From Marivita sp. (GTDB taxonomy: Bacteria; Pseudomonadota; Alphaproteobacteria; Rhodobacterales; Rhodobacteraceae): a DNA stretch of 49,017 nt. Location: positions 1-49,017 of the forward strand of contig NZ_JAIPUS010000024.1 in NCBI RefSeq assembly GCF_020055675.1. Direction: 5' to 3'. How positions within the stretch are numbered: position 1 is the stretch's first letter; the number at the start of each line of letters is the position of its first letter. The notes below the pieces were generated by a model. The model was not told the origin of the DNA. It worked only from the letters and a program-made list of their open reading frames with translations, and searched no databases. Below are positions 8,380-17,204 of this stretch, one piece after another. Both the position numbers and the translations under genes were made by a program.

Positions 8380-9795
8380 GTGGTGATCTCCACATTCGCC
8401 GACACCCTGACCCGGAGCATCGAGAATGTCAGCGACACCGTGTCGGGCACGTTCTTCGCGCCGGTGATCCGACTGGGCGTGACCGGACTGGCCCGGTCGG
8501 GCAAGACGGTGTTTATCACCTCGCTGGTGGCGAACATGATGGACCGGGGGCGGATGCCCGGCCTTTTGGCGCAAAGCGAAGGGCGCATCCTGTCCGCTTA
8601 TCTGCAACCGCAGCCCGACGACACTCTGCCGCGATTTGACTACGAATCGCATCTGGGTGACCTCACCGCGCGCAGTCCGGAATGGCCCGACAGCACACGC
8701 GCGATCAGCGAATTGCGCCTGTCACTCAAGGTGCGCCCCTCGGGGCTGCTGTCCGGGCTTCAGGGGCCGCGGACCATACATCTGGACATCGTGGATTATC
8801 CCGGTGAGTGGTTGCTTGACCTGGGTCTGCTGGAGAAAAGCTACAGCGCGTGGTCTGAAGAAACCCTTAAGCGAATCGCGACACGGGACGCCGCGCAGGA
8901 CTACCTGGCGCAGGCCACGGCGGAGGACGCGGCAGCCAGGCTGGATGAACCCCGCGCGCAAAGCCTTGCGGCAGGTTTCACCACTTACCTGACCGCCGCG
9001 CGGCGGGACGGTTTTTCCGATTGCACGCCGGGGCGGTTCCTGCTGCCCGGCGATCTGGCAGGCAGCCCGGTGCTTACCTTCGCGCCGCTGCCGTCCGCCC
9101 CGAACCCGCCGCGCAAATCGCTCTGGCACGAGATGGAGCGACGCTATGAGGCGTACAAGGCACAGGTCGTCAAACCGTTCTTCCGCGATCACTTTGCCAA
9201 GATCGACCGACAGGTCGTTCTGGTCGATGCGCTGGGTGCGATTCATGCCGGACCGCAAGCGGTCGAGGACATGCGCCAGGCGATGTCCGACACTCTCGGG
9301 GCCTTCCGCCCCGGTCAGAATGCCTTTCTGAGTCAGCTTCTGCTGGGCAAGCGGGTCGAGAAAATCCTCTTTGCCGCAACCAAGGCGGACCATCTGCACC
9401 ACACCCAGCATGCCCGGCTGACCGCGATCATGGAGGCGCTGACCCGCGATGCCCGCGACCGCGCGCAATTCGCCGGGGCCAGGACAAGCGCCATGTCAAT
9501 CGCCAGCCTGCGCGCCACGGTCGAGGAAATGCGTGCCCATGACGGCGCGGAGTTGCCGTGCGTGCGGGGCGCCCTGCTCGACACAGGCAAGCAGGCGGCG
9601 TTCTACCCGGGTGAATTGCCCGAGGACCCGGCACAGCTTCTGGGCCCTGCCCGCAACGGGGCAGAGGCGTGGCTGGAGCAGGATTACAAGGTGATGCGAT
9701 TCGCACCCGCGACGCTGAGCCTCAGACCGGGCATGGGGCCGCCGCATATCCGGCTCGACCGGGCGGCACAGTTCCTGATCGGAGACCGGCTGTGA
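8380..9795 (+). CDS. ycjX: YcjX family GTPase-like protein (DUF463)
   Basis: 471-residue member of the YcjX/DUF463 family. The P loop is GLARSGKT (36-43), followed by the family segment IHLDIVDYPGEWLLDLGLL, a Walker-B/switch-like block. The frame is open far upstream, but the GTG at 8380 has a GAGG site 7 nt before it and gives the family length. Downstream are an acetyltransferase (GTGA overlap) and ycjF (ATGA overlap), so the three are tightly coupled. In enteric bacteria ycjX and ycjF belong to the PspF regulon, but their biochemical role is unknown. No pspA or pspF is in this window. Confidence 0.9.
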   Translation: MVISTFADTLTRSIENVSDTVSGTFFAPVIRLGVTGLARSGKTVFITSLVANMMDRGRMPGLLAQSEGRILSAYLQPQPDDTLPRFDYESHLGDLTARSPEWPDSTRAISELRLSLKVRPSGLLSGLQGPRTIHLDIVDYPGEWLLDLGLLEKSYSAWSEETLKRIATRDAAQDYLAQATAEDAAARLDEPRAQSLAAGFTTYLTAARRDGFSDCTPGRFLLPGDLAGSPVLTFAPLPSAPNPPRKSLWHEMERRYEAYKAQVVKPFFRDHFAKIDRQVVLVDALGAIHAGPQAVEDMRQAMSDTLGAFRPGQNAFLSQLLLGKRVEKILFAATKADHLHHTQHARLTAIMEALTRDARDRAQFAGARTSAMSIASLRATVEEMRAHDGAELPCVRGALLDTGKQAAFYPGELPEDPAQLLGPARNGAEAWLEQDYKVMRFAPATLSLRPGMGPPHIRLDRAAQFLIGDRL

Positions 9796-10232
9796 CCGTG
9801 CTGCGCCCGGCGACACCGCTCGATGCGGGCGATGTTGGCGCAATCCTGTCGGCCTGGATCGACGAAACGCCATGGATGCCACGCATCCACACCCGTGCCG
9901 AGGATATCTCCTTTGCCGGGATGATGGTCGAGCGCGGCTGGGTCACTGTCGCCGAAGAACAGACCATGACAGGGTTCATGGCCCGCGAGGGCGCGATCAT
10001 TCATGCACTTTACGTTGCCCCGGACGCGCGGGGACAGGGTGTCGGATCTTGCCTGCTGACAGAGGCGCAGCACAGCGCGGACCACCTGTCGCTCTGGACT
10101 TTCCAGGAAAACACCCGCGCGCAAACGTTCTATGAACGGCACGGCTTTGCCGAGACCATGCGCACCGAAGGCGACCGCAATGACGAAGGTCTGCCCGCCA
10201 TTCTTTACCAGTGGCGGAGGACGCCGGAATGA
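9792..10232 (+). CDS. GNAT family N-acetyltransferase
   Basis: 146-residue acetyltransferase. The acetyl-CoA motif A is visible as IIHALYVAPDARGQGVGSCLL, with motif B-like FYERHGFAETMRT downstream. The start is a GTG at 9792, overlapping the ycjX stop (GTGA). Its own stop overlaps the ycjF ATG. The small GNAT sits between two genes that are directly adjacent in enteric bacteria; it may modify a partner in this module, but its substrate is unknown. Confidence 0.87.
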   Translation: MTVLRPATPLDAGDVGAILSAWIDETPWMPRIHTRAEDISFAGMMVERGWVTVAEEQTMTGFMAREGAIIHALYVAPDARGQGVGSCLLTEAQHSADHLSLWTFQENTRAQTFYERHGFAETMRTEGDRNDEGLPAILYQWRRTPE

Positions 10233-11227
10233 CCAAGGCCAAAGGCCCCGTCCTGTTCGATCTGGACGAGGACACATCGCCCCAGACACCGGCGGACGCG
10301 CCGCCAGTGCCCGATCTTCTGGAACTCGCACCGCAAGGTCAGGCGATGGCCACCGCTGCCGCGCTTGCCGCGCGGCCTGTCTCGCGGCTGGCACGCTGGT
10401 TCTGGACATTGCTGGCCCTGCTGATCACCACCGTCGCCTCGATTGCCGCATGGCATTTCGTGACCGATCTGGTGACGCGCAACATCTATCTGGGTTCTGC
10501 CGTGGCGGCGCTGTTCGGGCTGTTCGGGCTGGTCGTGTGTCTGATCGCGATCAAGGAGCTTTCGGCCTTTGCCCGGCTCGGAAAGATCGACCGCATTCAA
10601 CACGCCGCCGGCGATGCGCTGGCCAGAGAGGACCTGTCAGCGGCCCGCGACGTGGTCGGCGATCTGACCGCGCTATATGCCAAACGGGAGGACACCAAGT
10701 GGGGCCGCGACCGTCTCGAGGAGCAGCAGGCGGATATGTTCGATGCCGCAGCGCTCCTCCACCTTGCCAGCCATGAAGTGTTGACGCCGCTGGATGCCGC
10801 CGCCCAGCGCGAGGTCGAGGCCGCCGCACGGCAGGTTGCGACGGTCACGGCTCTGGTGCCGCTGGCGCTGGCGGATGTGGTCGCAGCGCTGGGATCGAAC
10901 ATCCGCATGATCCGGCGCATTGCCGAGATCTATGGCGGGCGCTCGGGCACGCTGGGAAGTTGGCGGCTCACCCGCGCCGTGCTGTCACATCTTGTCGCCA
11001 CGGGCGCGGTGGCGGTGGGCGATGACATGCTGGAACCGATCCTTGGCGGCAGCATCATAGGCAAGCTGTCGCGCCGGTTCGGCGAAGGGCTGGTCAACGG
11101 TGCCCTGACCGCCCGCGTCGGCGTCGCCGCGATCGAGGTGTGCCGCCCCGTGCCCTTTGCCCAAGGCGACCGCCCATCTGTCAGGCGCATTGTCAAATCT
11201 GCCCTGACCGGTCTCGTGTCGCGGTAG
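10229..11227 (+). CDS. ycjF: YcjF family membrane protein (DUF697/TIGR01620)
   Basis: 332-residue inner-membrane protein. A short Asp-rich cytoplasmic N terminus leads to two hydrophobic helices at about 55-77 and 85-110, then a long helical region and the C-terminal DUF697 segment around residues 225-320. The start at 10229 forms ATGA with the GNAT stop and has GGAGG 8 nt upstream, which decides against the ATG 6 codons earlier. It is the third gene of the ycjX-GNAT-ycjF unit. Confidence 0.88.
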   Translation: MTKAKGPVLFDLDEDTSPQTPADAPPVPDLLELAPQGQAMATAAALAARPVSRLARWFWTLLALLITTVASIAAWHFVTDLVTRNIYLGSAVAALFGLFGLVVCLIAIKELSAFARLGKIDRIQHAAGDALAREDLSAARDVVGDLTALYAKREDTKWGRDRLEEQQADMFDAAALLHLASHEVLTPLDAAAQREVEAAARQVATVTALVPLALADVVAALGSNIRMIRRIAEIYGGRSGTLGSWRLTRAVLSHLVATGAVAVGDDMLEPILGGSIIGKLSRRFGEGLVNGALTARVGVAAIEVCRPVPFAQGDRPSVRRIVKSALTGLVSR

Positions 11228-11320
11228 CGCCTGCCCGGTCTTCGTGACATACAGCCGCGTGACCAATTCCTTTCGATCCAGAACAAGGCAAGGCGTATCG
11301 CGCCGCAACAACAGTCTGAC

Positions 11321-12043
11321 ATGCAAAAAAATCCTTACGACCACGGTCATTCCCAAACCGAAATCGAAGCCCGGATAGACGCCCCGGCGGGGCGCGGCTA
11401 TGTCCGGGATATCATTTATGGCGGCATTGATGGATCGGTCACCACCTTTGCCATCGTCGCCGGCGTTGCAGGTGCGGGGCTGTCACCCTGGGTCATCATC
11501 GCACTGGGCGTCGCCAACGTGCTGGCCGATGGGTTCTCGATGGCGGCAGGCAATTACTCCGGCACCAAGGCCGAGCTTGACGACTCAAGACGGCTGCGCA
11601 AGATCGAGGAGCGGCACATCCTCTTTCATCCCGAGGGCGAAAAGCGCGAACTGCGCGAGATCCTGCGGCGCAAGGGCCTGTCCGGCGAGGCCCTGGAGGG
11701 CGCCGTCGAACAAATCACGCAAAATCATGACCAATGGATCCAGATAATGCTCGAAGGCGAATACGGGCTCGCCTCGGTCGAGCCGCACCCGCTGAAGGCA
11801 GCCTGGGCCACCTTCGCGGCCTTCCTCGGGGCGGGCATGATTCCCTTGCTGCCCTTCCTGTTCGGGCTGGACAATGCCTTTGCGATCTCGACCGGCGCGA
11901 CACTGGTGACCTTCTTTGCCATCGGCGCGTATAAATCCAGGTGGTCGCTGGCCTCGTGGTGGCGGTCCGGGCTCGAAACCCTCTTGATCGGCGGAATAGC
12001 TGCGGCCATCGCCTATTTCGTCGGCACATTGTTCGACATGTGA
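11321..12043 (+). CDS. VIT1/CCC1 family membrane transporter
   Basis: 240-residue protein of the vacuolar iron transporter family. The first membrane segment carries the family pattern IIYGGIDGSVTTFAIVAG, followed by GVANVLADGFSMAAGNYSGTKAE, a cytoplasmic helical, charged stretch (about 85-145) that corresponds to the metal-binding loop of the family, and three more hydrophobic segments. Family members move Fe2+ or Mn2+ out of the cytoplasm. Metal specificity cannot be read here. It lies 93 bp after ycjF and may be transcribed with it. Confidence 0.88.
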   Translation: MQKNPYDHGHSQTEIEARIDAPAGRGYVRDIIYGGIDGSVTTFAIVAGVAGAGLSPWVIIALGVANVLADGFSMAAGNYSGTKAELDDSRRLRKIEERHILFHPEGEKRELREILRRKGLSGEALEGAVEQITQNHDQWIQIMLEGEYGLASVEPHPLKAAWATFAAFLGAGMIPLLPFLFGLDNAFAISTGATLVTFFAIGAYKSRWSLASWWRSGLETLLIGGIAAAIAYFVGTLFDM

Positions 12044-12049
12044 TCCGTC

Positions 12050-12152
12050 TGGACGTCTGCCCCCGTCGCTTCTATAAGACGCCGCATGACGGACCGCTTC
12101 GCGATCATCATTCGAATTACATGCCCGGCGCTCTAAGCTGCGAGTCGCCGGG
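12050..12152 (+). promoter_or_regulatory. Putative ileS promoter and leader hairpin
   Basis: TGGACG (12050-12055), a 17-bp spacer and TATAAG (12073-12078) form a plausible sigma-70 promoter for ileS. The leader holds a 7-bp stem, CCCGGCG (12124-12130) with CGCCGGG (12146-12152). No T-box is visible, and none would be expected in this group. Confidence 0.4.
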
Positions 12153-12220
12153 ACAAGGCGTATGGACTGCCGCGCCGATCCTCTCACACACTCTGATCCG
12201 AATACCCGAGGACGCCCCAA

Positions 12221-15200
12221 ATGTGCGCCGAAACACCTGATTACAAACCCACTCTGAACCTGCCGAAAACCGATTTCCCGATGCGCGCCGGCCTGCCCAA
12301 GCGCGAGCCCGAATGGCTGGAAAAATGGGAAAAGATCGGCATCTACAACCGCCTGCGCGAAAAAGCCGCGAACGGGGCCGCCGAGCGCAGGCCCTTCACG
12401 CTGCATGACGGCCCCCCCTACGCCAACGGCCACCTGCATATCGGCCACGCGCTCAACAAGATTCTCAAGGACATGGTGGTCCGTTCCCAGCAGATGATGG
12501 GCCGGGACGCGCGCTACATCCCCGGCTGGGATTGCCACGGCCTGCCGATCGAATGGAAGATCGAGGAAAAGTACCGCGCTAAGGGGCTCGACAAGGACAA
12601 GGTCGATGTCGTCGAATTCCGCCAGGAATGCCGCGACTTCGCCGATGGCTGGATTGATGTGCAGCGCACCGAATTCAAACGCCTGGGTGTCACCGGCACA
12701 TGGGAAAAGCCCTACCTGACCATGGATTACCGGGCCGAGCGCATCATCGCGGAAGAGTTCCAGAAATTCCTGATGAACGGCACGCTCTATCAGGGGTCCA
12801 AACCGGTCATGTGGTCGCCCGTGGAAAAAACGGCGCTGGCCGAGGCCGAGGTCGAGTATCACGACAAGGATAGTTTCACCGTCTGGGTCAAGTTCCGCGT
12901 CAGTGATTTCGATCTGCCCGACATGGACCGCGCGGATGAAGAGGAAAGTGCCGAGGCGCGCGAGTCGGTGCTGAGCGCGTTTGATGCGGCGCGGTCCAAG
13001 TTCATGGGCGCCTATGTGGTCATCTGGACAACCACTCCCTGGACCATCCCGTCCAACAAGGCCGTGGTCTATGGCGAAGATTTTTCCTATGGACTGTACG
13101 AGGTCACGGGCCGGCCCGAGGAATGCTGGGCGCGGATCGGCGAGCGGTATATCCTTGCCGACAAGCTGGCCGCGGACGTGATGTCCCGCGCTCGGCTGGA
13201 CGAGACCATGTATCGCCGCATCTCGGACGTGACGCCGCACCAGCTTGCCGCGATGCGCCTGTCGCACCCCTTGGCCGGGGCCGACGGGGCAGATGGCGAA
13301 TGGGACGACCCCCGCGATTTCCGGGCCGCGGATTTCGTCACCGACGAGGAAGGTACCGGCTTCGTGCATTGCGCCCCGTCCCACGGGATGGAGGAATACG
13401 AGCTTTACCGCAACCTGGGGATGCTCGAGCAGGTCATCACCTACAACGTCCTCGATGACGGGTCTTTCCGCGCGGATCTGCCATTCTTCGGCGGCACTCG
13501 CATCCTGAAGCCGAATGGCAAGGAAGGCGATGCCAACAAGACCATCATCGACAAGCTGATCGAGGTCGGCGGCCTTCTGGCACGCGGCAAGATCAAGCAC
13601 AGCTACCCGCATTCCTGGCGCTCCAAGGCGCCGGTGATCTACCGCAATACGCCACAATGGTTCGCGGCCATCGACCGTGCCGTTGGCGACGGTCAGGACA
13701 CCTATGGCACCACCATCCGCGAACGGGCGCTGACAAGCATCGACCAACTGGTCAAATGGACCCCCAAGACCGGGCGCAACCGGCTTTATTCGATGATCGA
13801 AGCACGGCCTGACTGGGTCCTGTCGCGCCAACGCGCCTGGGGGGTGCCGCTGACCTGTTTCGTCAAGAAAGGCGCCCTGCCGACCGATGACGATTACCTG
13901 TTGCGGGATGCAGCGGTGAACGCCCGCGTGCTGGAGGCGTTCGAGGCCGAAGGCGCGGATGCGTGGTACAAGCCCGGCGCGAAGGAGCGCTTTCTGGGCA
14001 ACAACTACGACCCGAGCGAATGGGAGCAGGTATTCGACATCCTCGACGTGTGGTTCGATTCCGGCTCCACCCACGCCTTTGTCCTACGCGACCGCGAAGA
14101 CGGGTCCGAGGACGGTCTTGCTGACCTGTACCTTGAAGGCACAGACCAGCACCGCGGCTGGTTCCACTCCTCGATGCTCCAATCCTGCGGCACGCAGGGC
14201 CGCGCGCCCTATCGCGGCGTGCTGACGCACGGCTTCACGCTCGACGAGAAGGGCAACAAGATGTCCAAGTCGCTGGGCAACACGGTCGCGCCCGAGGACG
14301 TGACCAAGCAATACGGCGCCGACATCCTGCGGCTCTGGGTGGCACAGGCCGATTACACCGCCGACCTGCGCATCGGGCCGGAGATCCTCAAGGGGGTCGC
14401 CGACAGCTACCGCCGGCTGCGCAACACGATGCGGTTCATGCTGGGCGCGCTGTCGCATTTCGAAGACTCCGACCGCGTTGAACCCGCCGATATGCCGGAG
14501 CTGGAACGTTACATCCTGCACCGGGTGGCCGATCTCGATGAGGTCGTGCGCACAGGCTATGACGCCTATGACTTTCAGGGCGTGTTCCAGCAGTTGTTCA
14601 ACTTCTGCACGGTGGAGCTGTCGGCCTTCTATTTCGACGTGCGCAAGGACGTGCTTTATTGCGATGGCGACACTGCGCGCCGCCGTGCCGCGCGCACGGT
14701 CATGGACATCCTATTCCACCGGCTGACCACCTGGCTTGCCCCGGTGCTGGTGTTCACGATGGAAGATGTCTGGCTCGACCGCTTCCCCGGCGAAGACAGC
14801 TCGATCCATCTTCAGGACATTCCCGAAACGCCGGCCGCGTGGAAGGATGACGCGCTGGCCGCGAAATGGTCCAACGTGCGCCGCGCCCGCCGCGCCGTGA
14901 CCGCCGCGCTGGAGGTGCAGCGGACCGAAAAGGTGATCGGCGCGTCGCTCGAAGCGGCGCCTGTCGTGCATATCGACGATGCCGGGATGCTGGAGGCGCT
15001 GAAATCGGTGAATTTCGACGACCTGTGCATCACCTCTGCGATCAGCCTGACCGGCGATCCGGCCCCGGCCGAAGCGTTCCGACTGCCCGAAGTGGCGGGC
15101 GTTGGCGTGGTGTTTGAAAAGGCCGAAGGCGCGAAATGCCAGCGCTGCTGGAAGATCCTGCCGGATGTCGGCACGCATCAGCATCCGGGCACCTGCCAGC

Positions 15201-15223
15201 GGTGCAATGACGCCCTCGGATAA
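12221..15223 (+). CDS. ileS: Isoleucine--tRNA ligase
   Basis: 1000-residue class Ia aminoacyl-tRNA synthetase charging tRNA-Ile. It has PPYANGHLHIGHALNK with HIGH at 73-76, KMSKS at 680-684, and a large CP1 editing domain between them (WTTTPWTIPSN). The C-terminal zinc finger has Cys973, Cys976, Cys992 and Cys995. All motifs are intact, and it resembles the usual bacterial type. An acidic insertion lies at about 230-255 (DMDRADEEESAEARES), a lineage-type loop. The last 17 bp overlap the start of a broken DUF3253 gene. Confidence 0.97.
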   Translation: MCAETPDYKPTLNLPKTDFPMRAGLPKREPEWLEKWEKIGIYNRLREKAANGAAERRPFTLHDGPPYANGHLHIGHALNKILKDMVVRSQQMMGRDARYIPGWDCHGLPIEWKIEEKYRAKGLDKDKVDVVEFRQECRDFADGWIDVQRTEFKRLGVTGTWEKPYLTMDYRAERIIAEEFQKFLMNGTLYQGSKPVMWSPVEKTALAEAEVEYHDKDSFTVWVKFRVSDFDLPDMDRADEEESAEARESVLSAFDAARSKFMGAYVVIWTTTPWTIPSNKAVVYGEDFSYGLYEVTGRPEECWARIGERYILADKLAADVMSRARLDETMYRRISDVTPHQLAAMRLSHPLAGADGADGEWDDPRDFRAADFVTDEEGTGFVHCAPSHGMEEYELYRNLGMLEQVITYNVLDDGSFRADLPFFGGTRILKPNGKEGDANKTIIDKLIEVGGLLARGKIKHSYPHSWRSKAPVIYRNTPQWFAAIDRAVGDGQDTYGTTIRERALTSIDQLVKWTPKTGRNRLYSMIEARPDWVLSRQRAWGVPLTCFVKKGALPTDDDYLLRDAAVNARVLEAFEAEGADAWYKPGAKERFLGNNYDPSEWEQVFDILDVWFDSGSTHAFVLRDREDGSEDGLADLYLEGTDQHRGWFHSSMLQSCGTQGRAPYRGVLTHGFTLDEKGNKMSKSLGNTVAPEDVTKQYGADILRLWVAQADYTADLRIGPEILKGVADSYRRLRNTMRFMLGALSHFEDSDRVEPADMPELERYILHRVADLDEVVRTGYDAYDFQGVFQQLFNFCTVELSAFYFDVRKDVLYCDGDTARRRAARTVMDILFHRLTTWLAPVLVFTMEDVWLDRFPGEDSSIHLQDIPETPAAWKDDALAAKWSNVRRARRAVTAALEVQRTEKVIGASLEAAPVVHIDDAGMLEALKSVNFDDLCITSAISLTGDPAPAEAFRLPEVAGVGVVFEKAEGAKCQRCWKILPDVGTHQHPGTCQRCNDALG

Positions 15224-15461
15224 GGCCATCGCGGATGGTCTGCTTGACCTCGCGCACCAGCGCGGGGTCGGGAAAACCTTCTGCCCATCAGAGGCGGCGC
15301 GGCGGCTGTCCGACGACTAACGCCCGCAGATGCCCGAGGTACGACGCGTGGCCGCAACGCTGGATCTGGTGGCAACGCAAAAGGGTCAGACTGTTGATCC
15401 TGTCACCGCGAAGGGACCGATCCGGTTGGCGCACGAACCAGCAAGGCCGGTCAGGACCTGA
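15207..15461 (+). pseudogene. DUF3253 gene interrupted by an in-frame stop
   Basis: From the ATG at 15207 the frame gives a DUF3253-type N terminus (DLAHQRGVGKTFCPSEAARRLSDD) and then meets TAA at 15318-15320, where the family normally has Trp (SxDWRPxMPEVRR). Beyond the stop the same frame continues with RPQMPEVRRVA, then VATQKGQTVDPVTAKGPIRL, the family C terminus, to a TGA at 15459-15461. No frameshift is needed, so a nonsense mutation (TGG to TAA takes two changes) is the simplest reading. The spacer between the two conserved blocks also looks a few residues short. Its function was unknown even when intact. Confidence 0.75.
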
Positions 15462-15538
15462 ACCTGAAACCCGGTCAACGTCGCGCCAGACTTTGCAAGC
15501 TCTTCCAAAACGCCACTGCATCACGGTGTTCGCCGCCC

Positions 15539-16372
15539 TCAATCCCTTCGCGGGTCGCGGGGATAGGTGCCGAGAATGTTCAGGACGTCGGTGAAGTAGT
15601 CCAGCTCGTCCAGTGCGCGCGCCACGGCTGGATCGTCGGGGTGGCCTTCGATATCGGCATAGAACTGGGTCGCGGTGAAGGACCCGTCGACCATGTAGGA
15701 TTCGAGCTTGGTCATGTTGACGCCATTCGTGGCAAAACCACCCATGGCCTTGTAAAGCGCGGCAGGGATGTTGCGAACCTGGAAGACAAAAGTGGTCATC
15801 ATTCCGTGCTCGCCGCGGCGGCTCTGGTCGCCATCGCGGCCCATCAATAGGAAGCGCGTGGTGTTACTGTCAGTGTCCTCGATATGGCGGGCAAGAACGT
15901 CCAACCCGTAAATATCGCCGGCAAGCTCGCTCGCCAAGGCTGCGGCGTGGGCGTCGCCGCGTTCTGCGACTTCTCTTGCCGCGCGGGCGTTGTCGGCATT
16001 CACCCGGCCCCGGATTTCGTGCTTGGCGAGGAACGTGGCGCATTGCGGCAAAAGCACGACGTGTGAATGCGCCTCGGTCACATCCTCCAGACGCGCCCCC
16101 GGCACACCAAGAAGGTTGATATGAACGCGCACGAACGCCTCGTCCACGATCTTCAGGCCGCTTTCGGGCAACAGGCGGTGGATATCGGCGACCCGGCCAT
16201 AGATGGTGTTTTCAACCGGCAGCATCGCCAGTTCGGCGGTGCCGGTCTGCACGGCGGCGATAACGTCCTCGAAGGTGCGGCACGGCAGCGCCTCCATATC
16301 GGGGCGGGCATCGCGGCAGGCTTCGTGTGAATAGGCCCCCGGTTCCCCCTGGAATGCGATGGCTTTGGTCAT
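15539..16372 (-). CDS. pheA: Prephenate dehydratase
   Basis: 277-residue monofunctional prephenate dehydratase, the decarboxylating step to phenylpyruvate in phenylalanine synthesis. It has the N-terminal FQGEPGAYSHEA and the catalytic region ending NTTRFLLM (the TRF motif). The C-terminal ACT domain has GGFATNGVNMTKLES, where phenylalanine feedback is expected. There is no fused chorismate mutase. It is divergent from the cytochrome c gene, with 124 bp between the starts. Confidence 0.95.
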   Translation of the reverse strand: MTKAIAFQGEPGAYSHEACRDARPDMEALPCRTFEDVIAAVQTGTAELAMLPVENTIYGRVADIHRLLPESGLKIVDEAFVRVHINLLGVPGARLEDVTEAHSHVVLLPQCATFLAKHEIRGRVNADNARAAREVAERGDAHAAALASELAGDIYGLDVLARHIEDTDSNTTRFLLMGRDGDQSRRGEHGMMTTFVFQVRNIPAALYKAMGGFATNGVNMTKLESYMVDGSFTATQFYADIEGHPDDPAVARALDELDYFTDVLNILGTYPRDPRRD

Positions 16373-16496
16373 GCGGTCTCCGAAATTCTGGCGCGGCGGG
16401 CGTTTGGTCGCGGCTTCTACACCTTGCTTTGCGCAAGGGGAAGCAATAGATACCCGCGCGATACGGACGAAACTTTAGCTGACAGGTACGCACATA

Positions 16497-17018
16497 ATGT
16501 TGGATACAATGACCTTTACGAAGATTGTCGGCAGCTTTTGTGGCGCGCTTCTGGTCTTTCTTCTGGGCAAATGGGCAGCGGAAACCCTGTACCATGTCGG
16601 CGGCAGCCATGGGGAAGAGGTTGCGGCTTACGTGATCGACACCGGTGATGAAGACGAAGCGGCAAGCGAAGAAGAAGTCGAAGAGGTCGATTTCGAAACG
16701 CTGCTCGCCTCTGCGGATGTCGGCAGTGGCGAACGCGTCTTCGGCAAGTGCCGCGCCTGTCACAAGCTCGAACAGGGCGAAAACGCGGCTGGACCCTACC
16801 TTTACGATGTCGTTGGCCGGACTATCGGCGCGGCTGACGGATTCAACTACTCCGGCGCCCTCTCCGAAGTGGCGGAAGTCTGGTCTCCCGAGAACCTGAA
16901 CGGCTTTCTCGAGGATCCGCGCGGCTGGGCGCCGGGCACATCAATGGGCTTTGCAGGGCTGAACGACCCCGAGGATCGCGCGAACCTGATCGCATATCTC
17001 GACACGATCGGCGACTGA
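16497..17018 (+). CDS. cycM: Membrane-anchored cytochrome c (CycM/cytochrome cy type)
   Basis: 173-residue c-type cytochrome. An uncleaved N-terminal membrane anchor (about 10-27) is followed by an acidic Asp/Glu-rich linker (about 48-67). The haem c domain has CRACH (Cys85, Cys88, His89) and the sixth ligand Met150 in GTSMGF. The layout matches Paracoccus CycM (c552) and Rhodobacter CycY, which carry electrons from the bc1 complex to terminal oxidases. It is therefore a plausible donor to the cbb3 oxidase encoded at the right end of this window. The MLDTMT start matches the family; a weak AGG precedes it. A terminator follows. Confidence 0.9.
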   Translation: MLDTMTFTKIVGSFCGALLVFLLGKWAAETLYHVGGSHGEEVAAYVIDTGDEDEAASEEEVEEVDFETLLASADVGSGERVFGKCRACHKLEQGENAAGPYLYDVVGRTIGAADGFNYSGALSEVAEVWSPENLNGFLEDPRGWAPGTSMGFAGLNDPEDRANLIAYLDTIGD

Positions 17019-17043
17019 TCCCCCTGATATTCGGTGTTTCCAG

Positions 17044-17078
17044 AACCGCTTCCCTGCCGGGGCGGCGGTTTTCTTTTT
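17044..17078 (+). terminator. Intrinsic terminator of cycM
   Basis: AACCGC (17044-17049) pairs with GCGGTT (17065-17070), followed by TTCTTTTT (17071-17078). It starts 26 bp after the cycM stop. Confidence 0.85.
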
Positions 17079-17204
17079 CACAATCGCGTTTTTAACCTCG
17101 GCTTTGGGTCCTGGCCGTGTATTCCGACCTTGAATATGGCCGAGATCGGTCTTTAGCTTACATCAAGACTATGATGCAAAGGCGGAGACGAAGGGGTTCT
17201 ACGT

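Noticed and set aside
11585-14074. 829-codon open frame on the minus strand
   Set aside because: It lies antisense to the intact VIT-family and ileS genes. The open length comes from GC-rich third positions; no ribosome site or family resemblance.
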